Shown: positions 25,762-34,583, counted from the stretch's first letter. The stretch: 64,000 bases of DNA from Brachybacterium sp042666875 (GCF_042666875.1 NZ_JBHTCX010000012.1:186001-250000), one strand, 5' to 3'. Notes: generated by a model not told the origin, from the sequence alone. Translations and numbers: made by a program.

Positions 25762-27156
25762 GTGCCCCCCACCCCGCTCCATCGGATGCCGGCCGACCGC
25801 CGCAGCTTCCTGCGGTTCACCGCCGGAGCTGCGGCCGTGCTGCCGTTGACGGCCCTGGCCGGCTGCTCAAGTGCCAACCGCGACCCCAACCTGATCCGGA
25901 TCGCGTTCCAGCAGTTCGGCTCGGGGACGATCAAGGAGGAATGGATCACCACGGCCGCCCAGGAGTTCTCGGAGGAGCACCCCGAGCTGAGCGTCGAGCT
26001 GGTCCCGATCGTCGCCTCCGAGAACGACTACTTCACCAAGAACGAACTGCTGATGAGCTCGCCGCGCACCAGCCCCGACCTGGTCTACGAGGACTCGTTC
26101 ATCCTGCTCTCCGACGTCGGCGCCGGATACCTCCAGCCGATCACCGACCTGGTCGAGGGTTTCGAGCACTGGGACGACATCGCCGATGCCTCGAAGGAAG
26201 CGGTCACCGGCGAGGACGGGGAGGTCTACGGCATTCCCATCACCACCGATACCCGTGCCCTGTGGTTCCACAAGGACGTCTTCGCCGAAGCGGGGCTGCC
26301 GGAGGACTGGCAGCCCGGCAGCTGGGAGGAGATCCTCGAGGCGGCCCGCACGATCCGCGACTCCGACAGCGAGGCGACCCCGCTGTTCATCTTCGCCGGC
26401 ACCCCGCAGGGGGAGAAGGCCTCCATGCAGGGCTTCGAGATGCTCCTGTACGGCACCGGGGACGGGACCGGGCTCTACGACCGCGACGCCGAGAAGTGGA
26501 TCCTGGGCAGCCAGGGCTTCATCGACTCCCTGACCTTCCTGCGCACGATGTTCGACGAGGAGCTGACGCTGTCCCTGGGCCAGCACCTGGATCCCAACAT
26601 CTCCGAGACGATCTACACCTCGCTGCTGCCCGAGGGGAAGCTCGGGATCCTCGTGGACGGCTCCTGGATCTCGCAGAACTGGACGGAGTCGGCGCCCGCC
26701 CCGTGGCCGGAATGGCCGGATGTGCTGGGCCTGGCGGACATGCCCACCCAGGACGGCGGCGGCACCGGCACAGTCACCCTCGCCGGCGGCTGGGGCCTGT
26801 CGATCCCGCACGGGGTCACGGACCGCGAGGTCGCCTTCCAGTTCCTCGAGAAGCTGGTCTCCACCGAGACCCTCGTGAACTACGCGATCTCCGACAACCA
26901 CATCACCGTGCGCGAGGACGTCGCCCAGGACGAGCGCTACCTGAGCTACTCCCCGGCGGTCGAGTACTTCACCGACCTGCTGGAGACCGCGTACTACCGG
27001 CCGGCGCTGCCCTCGTACCCGGAGGTGTCCTCCGCGATCCAGGAGGCCATGGAGGCCGTGATGACCGGCACCGAGCCGGAGGCCGCGGCCGCCGAGTACG
27101 ACGCCACCGTCACGGACATCGTCGGTCCGGAGAACGTGCAGGAGGCCACCTCATGA
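25762..27156 (+). CDS. ABC transporter substrate-binding lipoprotein (sugar type)
   Basis: A roughly 464-residue extracellular solute-binding protein of the family-1 (CUT1 sugar) type. The N-terminus is a Tat-like lipoprotein signal: twin Arg13-Arg14 in DRRSFLRF, a hydrophobic stretch, then lipobox LTALAGC with Cys35 as the lipidation site. Mature-domain features include the alternating DLVYEDSFILL, GIPITTDTRALWFHKDVF and AGGWGLSIPHGV segments common in sugar-binding proteins. I chose the GTG at 25762 because GAGGAGG precedes it. The stop overlaps the first permease. The ligand cannot be read from sequence. Confidence 0.93.
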   Translation: MPPTPLHRMPADRRSFLRFTAGAAAVLPLTALAGCSSANRDPNLIRIAFQQFGSGTIKEEWITTAAQEFSEEHPELSVELVPIVASENDYFTKNELLMSSPRTSPDLVYEDSFILLSDVGAGYLQPITDLVEGFEHWDDIADASKEAVTGEDGEVYGIPITTDTRALWFHKDVFAEAGLPEDWQPGSWEEILEAARTIRDSDSEATPLFIFAGTPQGEKASMQGFEMLLYGTGDGTGLYDRDAEKWILGSQGFIDSLTFLRTMFDEELTLSLGQHLDPNISETIYTSLLPEGKLGILVDGSWISQNWTESAPAPWPEWPDVLGLADMPTQDGGGTGTVTLAGGWGLSIPHGVTDREVAFQFLEKLVSTETLVNYAISDNHITVREDVAQDERYLSYSPAVEYFTDLLETAYYRPALPSYPEVSSAIQEAMEAVMTGTEPEAAAAEYDATVTDIVGPENVQEATS

Positions 27157-28109
27157 CCACCAGTGCACCCGCAGCCCCGGAGCAGGATGCCGCAGCGCAG
27201 GACGCCCCGGCGCAGCCGCGTCGGCGCACCCGCCTCGGCGACCGCCTCACCGCAGCTCGCGCCGTCCCGATGCTTCCGGCCGGGCTGCTGCTGGTCGGTT
27301 TCATGCTCGGGCCGATCCTGTATTCGCTGTACCTGGCCTTCACCGACAGTGCGATCCGCGGCAAGGGCGCGGAGGAGACCAGCTTCGTCGGCTTCGAGAA
27401 CTTCACCGATGCGTTCACGGACGGTGACTTCTGGAACTCGGTGGCCCTGACCCTGGTGTTCACCGTGATCTCCGCCGTGATCGGCCAGAACATCATGGGG
27501 ATGGTGCTGGCGCTGCTCATGGAGCGCGCCAACCGTGTCATCACCTTCGCGGTCACCTCGATCGTGATCGCGGCCTGGATCCTCCCGGAGGTGGTGGCCG
27601 GGTACCTGCTGTACACGTTCTTCGCTCCGGAGGGCAGCCTGAACACGATCATCACCGCGATCGGGCTGCCTGAGCAGGATCTGCTGTTCAGCGCACCGAT
27701 CATCGCGGTCGCCTTCGCCAACATCTGGCGGGGCACGGCCTTCTCGATGCTGGTCTACTCCGCAGCGCTGAGCTCCGTGCCGGCCGACGTGTACGAATCG
27801 GCCTCGCTGGACGGCGCCGGTCCGGTGCGCCGGTTCTGGTCCGTGACCGTGCCGCTGCTGCGGCCGGCGATCGCGACCAACCTGATGCTGATCACCCTGC
27901 AGACCCTCTCGGTGTTCGGCCTGATCTTCATCATGACCGGCGGCGGGCCGGCCAGGCAGAGCCAGACCCTGCCGCTGTACATGTACGAGCAGGCGTTCTC
28001 CTACGGCCAGCTCGGCTACGGCACCGCCGTCGCCCTGCTGCTGCTGATGATCGGGGCTGTCGCCTCGCTGGTGTACCTGCGTCTGCTGCCGGAGGAGGAG
28101 AAGCGATGA
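27153..28109 (+). CDS. Sugar ABC transporter permease (MalF type)
   Basis: A 318-residue membrane protein with six predicted helices. A 35-residue polar, Ala/Pro-rich tail comes first, then ARAVPMLPAGLLLVGFMLGP. The cytoplasmic loop that contacts the ATPase reads EAA-like (YESASLDGAGPVRRFWSVTV), matching the CUT1 permease EAA motif. The ATG sits in the stop of the binding protein (ATGA), and the stop overlaps the second permease in the same way. Confidence 0.94.
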   Translation: MTTSAPAAPEQDAAAQDAPAQPRRRTRLGDRLTAARAVPMLPAGLLLVGFMLGPILYSLYLAFTDSAIRGKGAEETSFVGFENFTDAFTDGDFWNSVALTLVFTVISAVIGQNIMGMVLALLMERANRVITFAVTSIVIAAWILPEVVAGYLLYTFFAPEGSLNTIITAIGLPEQDLLFSAPIIAVAFANIWRGTAFSMLVYSAALSSVPADVYESASLDGAGPVRRFWSVTVPLLRPAIATNLMLITLQTLSVFGLIFIMTGGGPARQSQTLPLYMYEQAFSYGQLGYGTAVALLLLMIGAVASLVYLRLLPEEEKR

Positions 28110-29044
28110 GCGCGACCCCAGAGACCACGACCGGGACCACCCCCGGCACCCCCGGCGCGGCGGATCCCGCCGGAGACGGCTCCGGAGGCCGCCGGAGCAT
28201 CACCCCGAGGGCGTCGGAGGGACCGCGTGCGCGAGCCACCATGGCCGCCAGCAGCGTGGTGATGCTCGTGATCGGTCTGATCTTCCTGATCCCCCTGCTG
28301 TGGGTGGTCCTGGCCTCGTTCGACGTCGAGGCGTCGCTGTCGGTGGCCTGGCCGGAGAGCTGGAGCCTGGGCAACTTCGGCGCCATCTGGAACATGGAGA
28401 CCACGTTCCGGCCGCTGGCGAACTCGCTGATCCTGTGCGGCGGCGCCACCGTGGTGACGATGACCGCGGCCGTCCTGTGCGCCTACCCGATGTCGCGGTT
28501 CCGGTTCCGCGCGAAGCGGCCGCTGCTGCTGACGATCATCTTCTCCACGGGTCTGCCGATCACCGCGATCATGATCCCGGTGTACTCGCTGTTCGTGCAG
28601 GTGAACCTGATCGACTCGATGTTCGGCGCGATCCTGTTCCTCGGTGCCAGCTCGCTCCCGTACGCCATCTTCCTGACCAAGGGCTTCATGGACGGCGTCC
28701 CGGTGGAGATCGAGGAGTCGGCATGGACCGAGGGCGCCGGTGTCTACCGGGCGCTGTGGTCCGTGGTGCTGCCGCTGATGCGTTCGGGCCTCTCGGTCGC
28801 CACGATCTTCACCTTCGTGATGATGTGGGGCAACTTCTTCGTCCCGTTCATGCTGCTGCTGAGCCCGGAGAACCTCCCGGCCGCGGTCACGCTGTACACG
28901 TTCTCCTCGCAGTACGGGCAGGTCGCCTACGGCCAGCTCGCGGCCTTCTCGATCTTCTACTCCCTGCCGGTCGTGGTGCTGTACCTGTTCCTGGGCCGCA
29001 GCCTGGGCACGGGCTTCGCCGCCGCAGGCGGGGTCAAAGGCTGA
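28106..29044 (+). CDS. Sugar ABC transporter permease (MalG type)
   Basis: A 312-residue partner permease with about six membrane helices and an EAA-type loop (IEESAWTEGAGVYRALWSVV). A 45-residue Gly/Thr/Pro-rich cytoplasmic tail comes first. No ATP-binding subunit follows; CUT1 importers in actinobacteria often borrow a shared MsiK-type ATPase encoded elsewhere. The TGA stop codon lies inside the first copy of the hairpin repeat at 29041, so the repeat directly borders the coding sequence. Confidence 0.94.
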   Translation: MSATPETTTGTTPGTPGAADPAGDGSGGRRSITPRASEGPRARATMAASSVVMLVIGLIFLIPLLWVVLASFDVEASLSVAWPESWSLGNFGAIWNMETTFRPLANSLILCGGATVVTMTAAVLCAYPMSRFRFRAKRPLLLTIIFSTGLPITAIMIPVYSLFVQVNLIDSMFGAILFLGASSLPYAIFLTKGFMDGVPVEIEESAWTEGAGVYRALWSVVLPLMRSGLSVATIFTFVMMWGNFFVPFMLLLSPENLPAAVTLYTFSSQYGQVAYGQLAAFSIFYSLPVVVLYLFLGRSLGTGFAAAGGVKG

Positions 29045-29182
29045 TCGACGTACTGCGAGCTTGCGAGCGGTAGGAGATCAGCGGGTCGGGTGCAGGCTGA
29101 TCGACGTACTGCGAGCTTGCGAGCGGTAGGAGATCAGGCGGTGGAACGCAGGCTGATCGAGGTACTGCGAGCTTGCGAGCGG
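29041..29182. repeat. Tandem array of a 41-bp hairpin repeat (56-bp period)
   Basis: Two identical 41-bp copies (29041-29081 and 29097-29137) and a third partial copy with one substitution (29153-29182) are spaced exactly 56 bp apart, with 15-bp degenerate spacers ending GCAGG. Each full unit is bounded by CTGATC and GATCAG and has an inner pairing of TACTGC with GCGGTA, giving a two-stem hairpin around GAGCTTGCGA. The first copy holds the stop codon of the permease and the second holds the stop codon of the convergent acyltransferase. It looks like a REP-like structured element that may also act as a bidirectional terminator. Confidence 0.9.
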
Positions 29183-30480
29183 GCGAACAATGCTCGCGGC
29201 CGCCGTCGCCCGTTCAGCCACGCCCCAAGCCACGTGGACCGCACGAACAGGTCGTAGCTGACCAGGAGCACGCCCACCACGACCACGAGGGTGATGGTCA
29301 GCTTCACGATGACCGGTAGGGCGAGGTCGGCCAGCGGCACCTCGACCAGCAGCAGCAGCGGCAGGTGCATGAGATAGATCCAGTACGAGGCGTCGGCGAG
29401 GTACCGGACCGCCGGGATCTCGCGGTCCAGCACCCGCCCGGCGAGCCCGAGCAGGGCGTACACCCAGGTCCACGCCGCCACGGCCGTCACGATCGCGGCC
29501 ACGGGGAGCGGGACCAGGTGCTGACCGAGGAATCCGAGGATGCTCAGCAGCACCGCACAGGTGAGGTGCGCTGGCCACTGACGATGCAGTCGCCGGAGTG
29601 CCTCCGGGCGGGCGTGGAGGGCCCAGCCGATGAGGAACGCGCCGGTGTAGGCGATGCTGGCGCCTGCCACAGGCATGAGGGTGCGGGGCTCGACGATCCC
29701 GCCCGCCATGGTCCCTTGCGCCATCAGACCCAGCGCGTACGGCACCGCAGCGATCAGCACCCCGGCAGGTGAGGAGAGCAGTCCTCCGGCGCGGGAGATG
29801 AGCTTCTCGGCGCGGTGAGCACCGATGATCCGCACCAGGATGGCGCGAGCGGCGACGTTCACGAGCACGATCTCGAGCAGGAGCAGCAGGAACCACAGGT
29901 GGAAGGTGGGTAGAGCGAGGATGCCCGCCTCCGCGTCCCCACCGCTGCCCTCGGGGGCCGGCGGCTGGGTGAGGGGGCCCGCGCTGCGCAGCAGCTGATT
30001 CGTGACCAGGGCGAGCACTGTCAGTCCCGCCATGATCGGCCAGAAGCCCACCAGCGGGAGGCCGATCCTGGTCGCTCGGTCGCGGAGGTAGGCCCCGGCG
30101 CCTCGCCGGTTCAGCACCATGCGACCGAAATAGCCCGCGAGGAGCATGAACAGCACCATGCGGAAGAGATGGAGCACGTAGACCACGACGAGCGCGGCGT
30201 CCGAGCTGCGCGAATCGGTGACCAGCCAGGGGACGCCGGGGAGGAACGGCATCACGGCATGGAGCAGGACGCCCAGCAGCAGCGCACCACCGCGCAGGGC
30301 GTCGAGGGACGGGATGCGCATCGGCGGGGGAGCGGGCCGCGACTGAGGTCCGGCCCCGGAGCTGGAGCCGGATGGCGAGCCGGGTACCCGTGCGGGCTTC
30401 GCCGCGGTGCCGGGGCCGGAGGCCGGCCCGGAGAGGGGAGCGGCAGGGGAGGCGGGGGCAGGATCGCGATGTTCGGGCAT
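29134..30480 (-). CDS. Acyltransferase family 3 membrane protein
   Basis: A roughly 448-residue integral membrane protein of the acyltransferase-3 (OafA/OpgC-like) family, which O-acylates cell-surface sugars or glucans. A 55-residue Pro/Ser/Gly-rich head is followed by IPSLDALRGGALLLGVLLHA, the family's first-helix signature with the Arg and the membrane His, and then about ten hydrophobic segments. The acylated substrate is unknown. The last 16 residues (ARSQARSTSISLRSTA) are encoded by the repeat array, so the natural C-terminus has been replaced or extended by it. The start is uncertain (ATG at 30480 or GTG two codons earlier). Confidence 0.88.
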   Translation of the reverse strand: MPEHRDPAPASPAAPLSGPASGPGTAAKPARVPGSPSGSSSGAGPQSRPAPPPMRIPSLDALRGGALLLGVLLHAVMPFLPGVPWLVTDSRSSDAALVVVYVLHLFRMVLFMLLAGYFGRMVLNRRGAGAYLRDRATRIGLPLVGFWPIMAGLTVLALVTNQLLRSAGPLTQPPAPEGSGGDAEAGILALPTFHLWFLLLLLEIVLVNVAARAILVRIIGAHRAEKLISRAGGLLSSPAGVLIAAVPYALGLMAQGTMAGGIVEPRTLMPVAGASIAYTGAFLIGWALHARPEALRRLHRQWPAHLTCAVLLSILGFLGQHLVPLPVAAIVTAVAAWTWVYALLGLAGRVLDREIPAVRYLADASYWIYLMHLPLLLLVEVPLADLALPVIVKLTITLVVVVGVLLVSYDLFVRSTWLGAWLNGRRRPRALFARSQARSTSISLRSTA

Positions 30481-30536
30481 GTCCACAACCTAGGAACGGC
30501 GGGCGCTGAGCGCCTCACCCGAACGGGCCGGGTGCG

Positions 30537-30554
30537 CTCCACCGATCGGTGGAG
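30537..30554. promoter_or_regulatory. Perfect 18-bp palindrome upstream of the two-component operon
   Basis: CTCCACCGATCGGTGGAG is fully self-complementary and lies 46 bp before the sensor kinase ATG, in the divergent region with the acyltransferase gene. It is a candidate operator, for example for the adjacent LuxR-type regulator. Binding is inferred only from symmetry and position. Confidence 0.5.
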
Positions 30555-30600
30555 GTGGCGGGCCTGGTGCTGGCGGGCCCGGCACGGGAGACTGACAGCT

Positions 30601-31971
30601 ATGGCGAGGACAGCGACCGGATCCGGGGTCACGGAGGAGGACCAGGCCGGTTCCATGCCGTCCGGATCCATCCGGCGCGGGCCGTCGGCATCCACAGTCC
30701 CTGCAGCGGAGACCGCCCCGCTGTCCGCCGGTAGGCCTCCGCTCGACGGCGAGCGCACGCCCGCCATCGCCGCCTCGCCCGCGGTGGCGACCGGAGCGGA
30801 CGCCGGCCGGATCGGGACCATGGTGCTCGTGTGGCTGCCTCCCGTGCTGCTGGTCCTGGCGTGGGCCATCGGCCGGGCCGTCGCCGGGCGTGGGCTCGAG
30901 CCACTCTCGGTGAACGGATCACTGGTGCCCGCGGCTGCCCTGCTGGCTCTGCGCCCGGTGCTGGAGCTCCGTCTCCGTCGCACCCGCCCCGGGGACCACG
31001 GACTCACCGCCCTCTACGCGCTGCATCTGCTCCTGGTCGCGGCGGCGGTGATCGTGAACCCGCTGATGTGCATCTATGCCTTCGTCGGCTACCTCGACAG
31101 CGGGCGTTTCCTCACTGGCCGTGCCGTGCTCTTCGTGCTCGCCGCCACCGCGCTGGTGTCGGCCCTCGGTCAGGTCGGAGGGGCCGAGGTGGCATTCGCC
31201 CATCCCGCGTTCTACGCCCTGCTGGCGCTGGTCAACCTCGGCCTCGCGGGAGCGATGACCTTCCTCAGCGGTGAACGGGAGCGGATGATCGATCAGCGAG
31301 AGGCAGCGGTCCGGGAACGGGGCCGGGTCACTCGCGAGAACGCGGCGCTGCACGAGCAGCTGATGGCCCGGGCCCGTGAATCCGGCGTCGCCGAGGAGCG
31401 GGCGCGGCTCTCGCGCGAGATCCATGACACCGTCGCCCAGGGTCTGGTGGGCGTCATCCGTCAGCTCGAAGCCGTCGGCGACCACATCGATCCAGCAACC
31501 CGCTATCGCCTAGCCGCCGCGGAGGACGCCGCGCGGGACAGCCTGCTGGAGGCTCGCCGGGCGGTCGAGGCGCTCGGGCCTCACCAGCTCCAGCACGGCG
31601 ATGTGATCGAGGCGCTCGGGGACCTCGTGGCCCGATGGGCGCGCGCCCACCACGTGGTCGCCACCTTCGATGCCGACGACGCCCCGCGCACCGGTGAGCA
31701 CAGTGCCGTGCTGGTGCGGATCGTGCAGGAGGCCCTCGCCAACGTCGCGCGTCACGCCGAGGCCGGCACCGTCACCATCACCCTCGTCGGCGACGAGCAC
31801 GAGCACGTGCTGCGGATCGCCGACGACGGCGAGGGCTTCGACCCCGGCAGCGTCCCGCGCGGCCACGGACTGGCGAACATGAGCGATCGGCTGCGCGCCG
31901 TCGGGGGCAGCCTCACCGTCGTCGCGGAGCCGGGACGGGGATGCACCGTCACCGCCCGTGTGTCCCGATGA
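30601..31971 (+). CDS. Two-component sensor histidine kinase (NarL/HisKA_3 type)
   Basis: A roughly 456-residue kinase. After a polar 70-residue head come six hydrophobic segments (about 75-225), a short coiled coil (MIDQREAAVRERGRVTRENAAL), then the HisKA_3 dimerisation domain with the phospho-accepting His275 in RLSREIHDTVAQGLVG. The ATPase domain follows, with the N-box VRIVQEALANVARHA and the G-box IADDGEGFDPGS and GHGLANMSDRL. The stimulus is unknown; there is no extracellular domain, so sensing may be through the membrane part. The stop overlaps the regulator start (ATGA). Confidence 0.93.
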   Translation: MARTATGSGVTEEDQAGSMPSGSIRRGPSASTVPAAETAPLSAGRPPLDGERTPAIAASPAVATGADAGRIGTMVLVWLPPVLLVLAWAIGRAVAGRGLEPLSVNGSLVPAAALLALRPVLELRLRRTRPGDHGLTALYALHLLLVAAAVIVNPLMCIYAFVGYLDSGRFLTGRAVLFVLAATALVSALGQVGGAEVAFAHPAFYALLALVNLGLAGAMTFLSGERERMIDQREAAVRERGRVTRENAALHEQLMARARESGVAEERARLSREIHDTVAQGLVGVIRQLEAVGDHIDPATRYRLAAAEDAARDSLLEARRAVEALGPHQLQHGDVIEALGDLVARWARAHHVVATFDADDAPRTGEHSAVLVRIVQEALANVARHAEAGTVTITLVGDEHEHVLRIADDGEGFDPGSVPRGHGLANMSDRLRAVGGSLTVVAEPGRGCTVTARVSR

Positions 31972-32606
31972 GCGCCGTGCCGGCCGGGGCCCCGGTGCGG
32001 GTGATCGTCGTCGACGACCATCCGGTGGTGCGCGACGGCCTGGCGGCCATGCTCGGTGCGGACGAGCGCATCGAGGTGGTCGCCACCGCCTCCGACGGCG
32101 GGGAGGCGCTGCGGGAGATCGCCGCGAGCGGCACGGACGTGGTGCTCATGGACCTGCGGATGCCTGGCATGCCCGGCGCGGAGGCGATCCGAGCATTGCG
32201 CGAGTGTGAAGGCCCCCAGCCCAGGGTGCTCGTGCTGACCACCTACGACACCGATCGTGACATCCGCAGCGCGCTCGAGGCCGGCGCCGACGGATATCTG
32301 CTCAAGGACGCCCACCGCGAGGAGGTGATCCGTGCCGTCCATGACCTCGCCGAGGGCCGTCCCGTGCTGGCCCCGGCGGCGCTCGCCGCCCTGACCGGAG
32401 CGCGCAGCCAGCAGATCAGTCTCAGCGCCCGCGAGGCCGAGGTGCTGAGACTGGTGGCCGACGGCTGCACCAACCGGGCCGTCGCCTCCCGCCTCGGCAT
32501 CGGCGAAGCGACCGTGAAGACCCACCTCATGCACGTGTACGAGAAGCTCGGCGTGGGTGACCGGGCCTCCGCGGTGCGCACCGCATGGGAGCACGGCCTG
32601 GTCTGA
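31968..32606 (+). CDS. Two-component response regulator (NarL/LuxR type)
   Basis: A 212-residue regulator. The receiver domain has the acidic pair Asp16-Asp17, the phosphorylation site Asp62 in VVLMDLRMPG and the conserved Lys in YLLKDA. The C-terminal LuxR helix-turn-helix is complete (LSAREAEVLRLVADGCTNRA, then TVKTHLMHVYEKLGV). The ATG overlaps the kinase stop, so the pair is coupled. Its targets are unknown; the palindrome in the operon's own leader is one candidate. Confidence 0.94.
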   Translation: MSAVPAGAPVRVIVVDDHPVVRDGLAAMLGADERIEVVATASDGGEALREIAASGTDVVLMDLRMPGMPGAEAIRALRECEGPQPRVLVLTTYDTDRDIRSALEAGADGYLLKDAHREEVIRAVHDLAEGRPVLAPAALAALTGARSQQISLSAREAEVLRLVADGCTNRAVASRLGIGEATVKTHLMHVYEKLGVGDRASAVRTAWEHGLV

Positions 32607-32629
32607 CGCTCGACCACTCGTTCCGCGCC

Positions 32630-32658
32630 GTGACCTGCACAGGCGGCAGCGCTACGGT
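32630..32658 (+). promoter_or_regulatory. Candidate promoter of the SDR gene
   Basis: GTGACC (32630-32635) and TACGGT (32653-32658) are separated by exactly 17 bp, 32 bp before the ATG at 32691. The hexamers fit a housekeeping-type actinobacterial promoter moderately well. Confidence 0.45.
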
Positions 32659-32690
32659 ACATGGTCCGCACCATGGAAGAAGGAGACGGC

Positions 32691-33641
32691 ATGTCCCAGT
32701 CCTCGTCCGAGCAGTCCGCGCACACTCAGCCGCTGGTGCCGGAGGTCGCCCGGCGCGCCCACGACCTCTCCACCCACGGCGGCGAGCCGTCGTTCCCCGC
32801 ACAGGACCAGCAGCCCCCGGGGCTGACCTCCCCGATGCAGCCCGTTCCGGACCACGGCGAGAGCACCTACGTCGGCCACGGCCGCCTGCAGGGGATGTCG
32901 GCCCTCATCACCGGCGGCGACTCCGGCATCGGCCGCGCCGTGGCGATCGCCTACGCCCGGGAGGGCGCGGACGTGGCGATCAACTACCTGTCCGAGGAGC
33001 AGGAGGACGCCGAGGAGACCCGGCGCTGGATCGAGGAGGCCGGCCGGCGAGCCCTGCTGCTGCCCGGGGACATCCGGGACGAGCAGACCGCCAGGTCCTT
33101 GGTCACGAGCACCGTCGAGGAGTTCGGGCATCTGGACGTGCTCGTGAACAATGCCGCCTTCCAGTGGGGCAGGGCCGAGCCCAAGGGTCTCGCCGGGATC
33201 GACTCCGAGCGGCTGCATCGCACGCTGACCACCAACCTTGAGGCGCTGTTCTGGATCACCCAGGAGGCCGCCCAGCATCTGCAGCCGGGCTCGAGCGTGA
33301 TCAACTGCTCCTCGATCCAGTCCTACGATCCCTCGGTGCCGCTGATGGACTATGCGGCCACGAAGTCCGCGATCAACAACCTCACGGTCAACCTCGCCTC
33401 CGACCTGGGCTCGAAGGGGATCCGGGTCAACGCGGTCGCGCCGGGGCCGATCTGGACGCCGCTGAACGTTGCCACCCGCGTCCCGGACGACTACGTCGCC
33501 TTCGGCGGCAACACCCCGCTGGGCCGCGCCGGGCAGCCCGCCGAGTGCGCCGGCGCGTTCGTGTTCCTGGCGAGCCCGGCCGACGCGAGCTACGTCTCGG
33601 GCACCGTGATCGGGGTGACCGGCGGCAGACCGGTCTTCTGA
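32691..33641 (+). CDS. SDR-family oxidoreductase (YghA/general-stress type)
   Basis: A 316-residue short-chain dehydrogenase. It has the roughly 55-residue N-terminal extension (PPGLTSPMQPVPDHGESTY) that marks the YghA/YhxC stress-induced subgroup. The cofactor motif is ALITGGDSGIGRAVA, then VLVNNAA, the catalytic Ser in INCSSIQ and the YxxxK pair in DYAATKSA. It ends VTGGRPVF. The ATG at 32691 follows AAGGAG, so I preferred it over a GTG ten codons upstream. Substrate unknown; probably a carbonyl or sugar-alcohol substrate under stress. Confidence 0.93.
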   Translation: MSQSSSEQSAHTQPLVPEVARRAHDLSTHGGEPSFPAQDQQPPGLTSPMQPVPDHGESTYVGHGRLQGMSALITGGDSGIGRAVAIAYAREGADVAINYLSEEQEDAEETRRWIEEAGRRALLLPGDIRDEQTARSLVTSTVEEFGHLDVLVNNAAFQWGRAEPKGLAGIDSERLHRTLTTNLEALFWITQEAAQHLQPGSSVINCSSIQSYDPSVPLMDYAATKSAINNLTVNLASDLGSKGIRVNAVAPGPIWTPLNVATRVPDDYVAFGGNTPLGRAGQPAECAGAFVFLASPADASYVSGTVIGVTGGRPVF

Positions 33642-33692
33642 GCGGTGCGGGTCTGGGCCCCGATCCCGACGCCGCGGCCCGCCTGGAGGCGG

Positions 33693-34574
33693 TCAGCGGA
33701 AGATGACGGTCCGGTTCCCGTCCAGCAGCACCCGTGACTGGGCGAACCAGGTGACGGCCTGGCGCAGGGTGCGCACCTCGGCGTCCTGCCCGATCGCCAT
33801 CAGCTCCTGCGGGGAACGGGTGTGATCGACCCGGATCACGTCCTGCTCGATGATGGGGCCCTCATCGAGGTCGCTGGTGACGAAGTGCGCGGTCGCCCCG
33901 ATCTGCTTCACCCCGCGCGCGTACGCCTGGCGGTACGGATTGGCGCCCTTGAAACCGGGCAGGAACGAGTGGTGGATGTTGATGCACCGTCCGGAGAGCT
34001 CGGCGCACAGCTCGGGGGAGAGGATCTGCATGTAGCGGGCCAGGACCACCAGTTCGATGTCGTGCTCGGCGACGACCTCGCGCACGCGATCCTCGAACGC
34101 CGTCTTCTCCGCGGCGTCCTTGGTGGGCAGATGCTCGAACGGGACCTCGTAGAACTGCGAGAGCGGTTCGAGCGTGGCATGGTTGGCCAGCACCAGCTTC
34201 GGCTCGATCGGGAGGTGCCCGGCATCGATCTGGAACAGCAGGTCGTTCAGGCAGTGCTTGGCCGTGGATCCGAGGATCAGGGTGCGCACGGGCCGTCCCA
34301 CCGAGTCGATGCTGTACTCGATGCCGAAGCGGTCCGCCACCGGCGCCATGGCGGCCCGGATCTCGTCGGCCGAGGCGTTGGTGGCGATCTGGAGGCGCAT
34401 GTAGAAGCGCCGGGTGGCACCGCTCTCGAACTGGCGGCTCTCGGTGATGTTCCCGCGGACCCCGACGATCGCTCCGGTGACGGCGTGCACGATGCCAGGG
34501 CGGTCCTCGCACACGAAGGTCAGGACGTACTCGCGCGTGGGGACGGTGTGGTGGGCGGGGATCGGACTGCTCAT
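33693..34574 (-). CDS. purU: Formyltetrahydrofolate deformylase
   Basis: The 293-residue enzyme hydrolyses 10-formyl-THF to THF and formate, balancing one-carbon pools and feeding PurT. An N-terminal ACT domain (YVLTFVCEDRPGIVHAVTGA) is followed by the formyltransferase-fold catalytic domain with LVLARYMQILSPELC, the catalytic NIHHSFLPGFKGANPY and IGATAHFVTSDLDEGPIIEQD. Asn, His and Asp active-site residues are in place. It is convergent with the SDR gene and lies 9 bp downstream of the MMPL transporter gene on the same strand. Confidence 0.96.
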   Translation of the reverse strand: MSSPIPAHHTVPTREYVLTFVCEDRPGIVHAVTGAIVGVRGNITESRQFESGATRRFYMRLQIATNASADEIRAAMAPVADRFGIEYSIDSVGRPVRTLILGSTAKHCLNDLLFQIDAGHLPIEPKLVLANHATLEPLSQFYEVPFEHLPTKDAAEKTAFEDRVREVVAEHDIELVVLARYMQILSPELCAELSGRCINIHHSFLPGFKGANPYRQAYARGVKQIGATAHFVTSDLDEGPIIEQDVIRVDHTRSPQELMAIGQDAEVRTLRQAVTWFAQSRVLLDGNRTVIFR

Positions 34575-34583
34575 GGGACGAGT

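Noticed and set aside
29041..29182. Possible CRISPR array
   Set aside because: Only two full copies and one partial copy, 15-bp spacers that resemble each other, and no cas genes; the unit folds as a two-stem hairpin and overlaps two stop codons.
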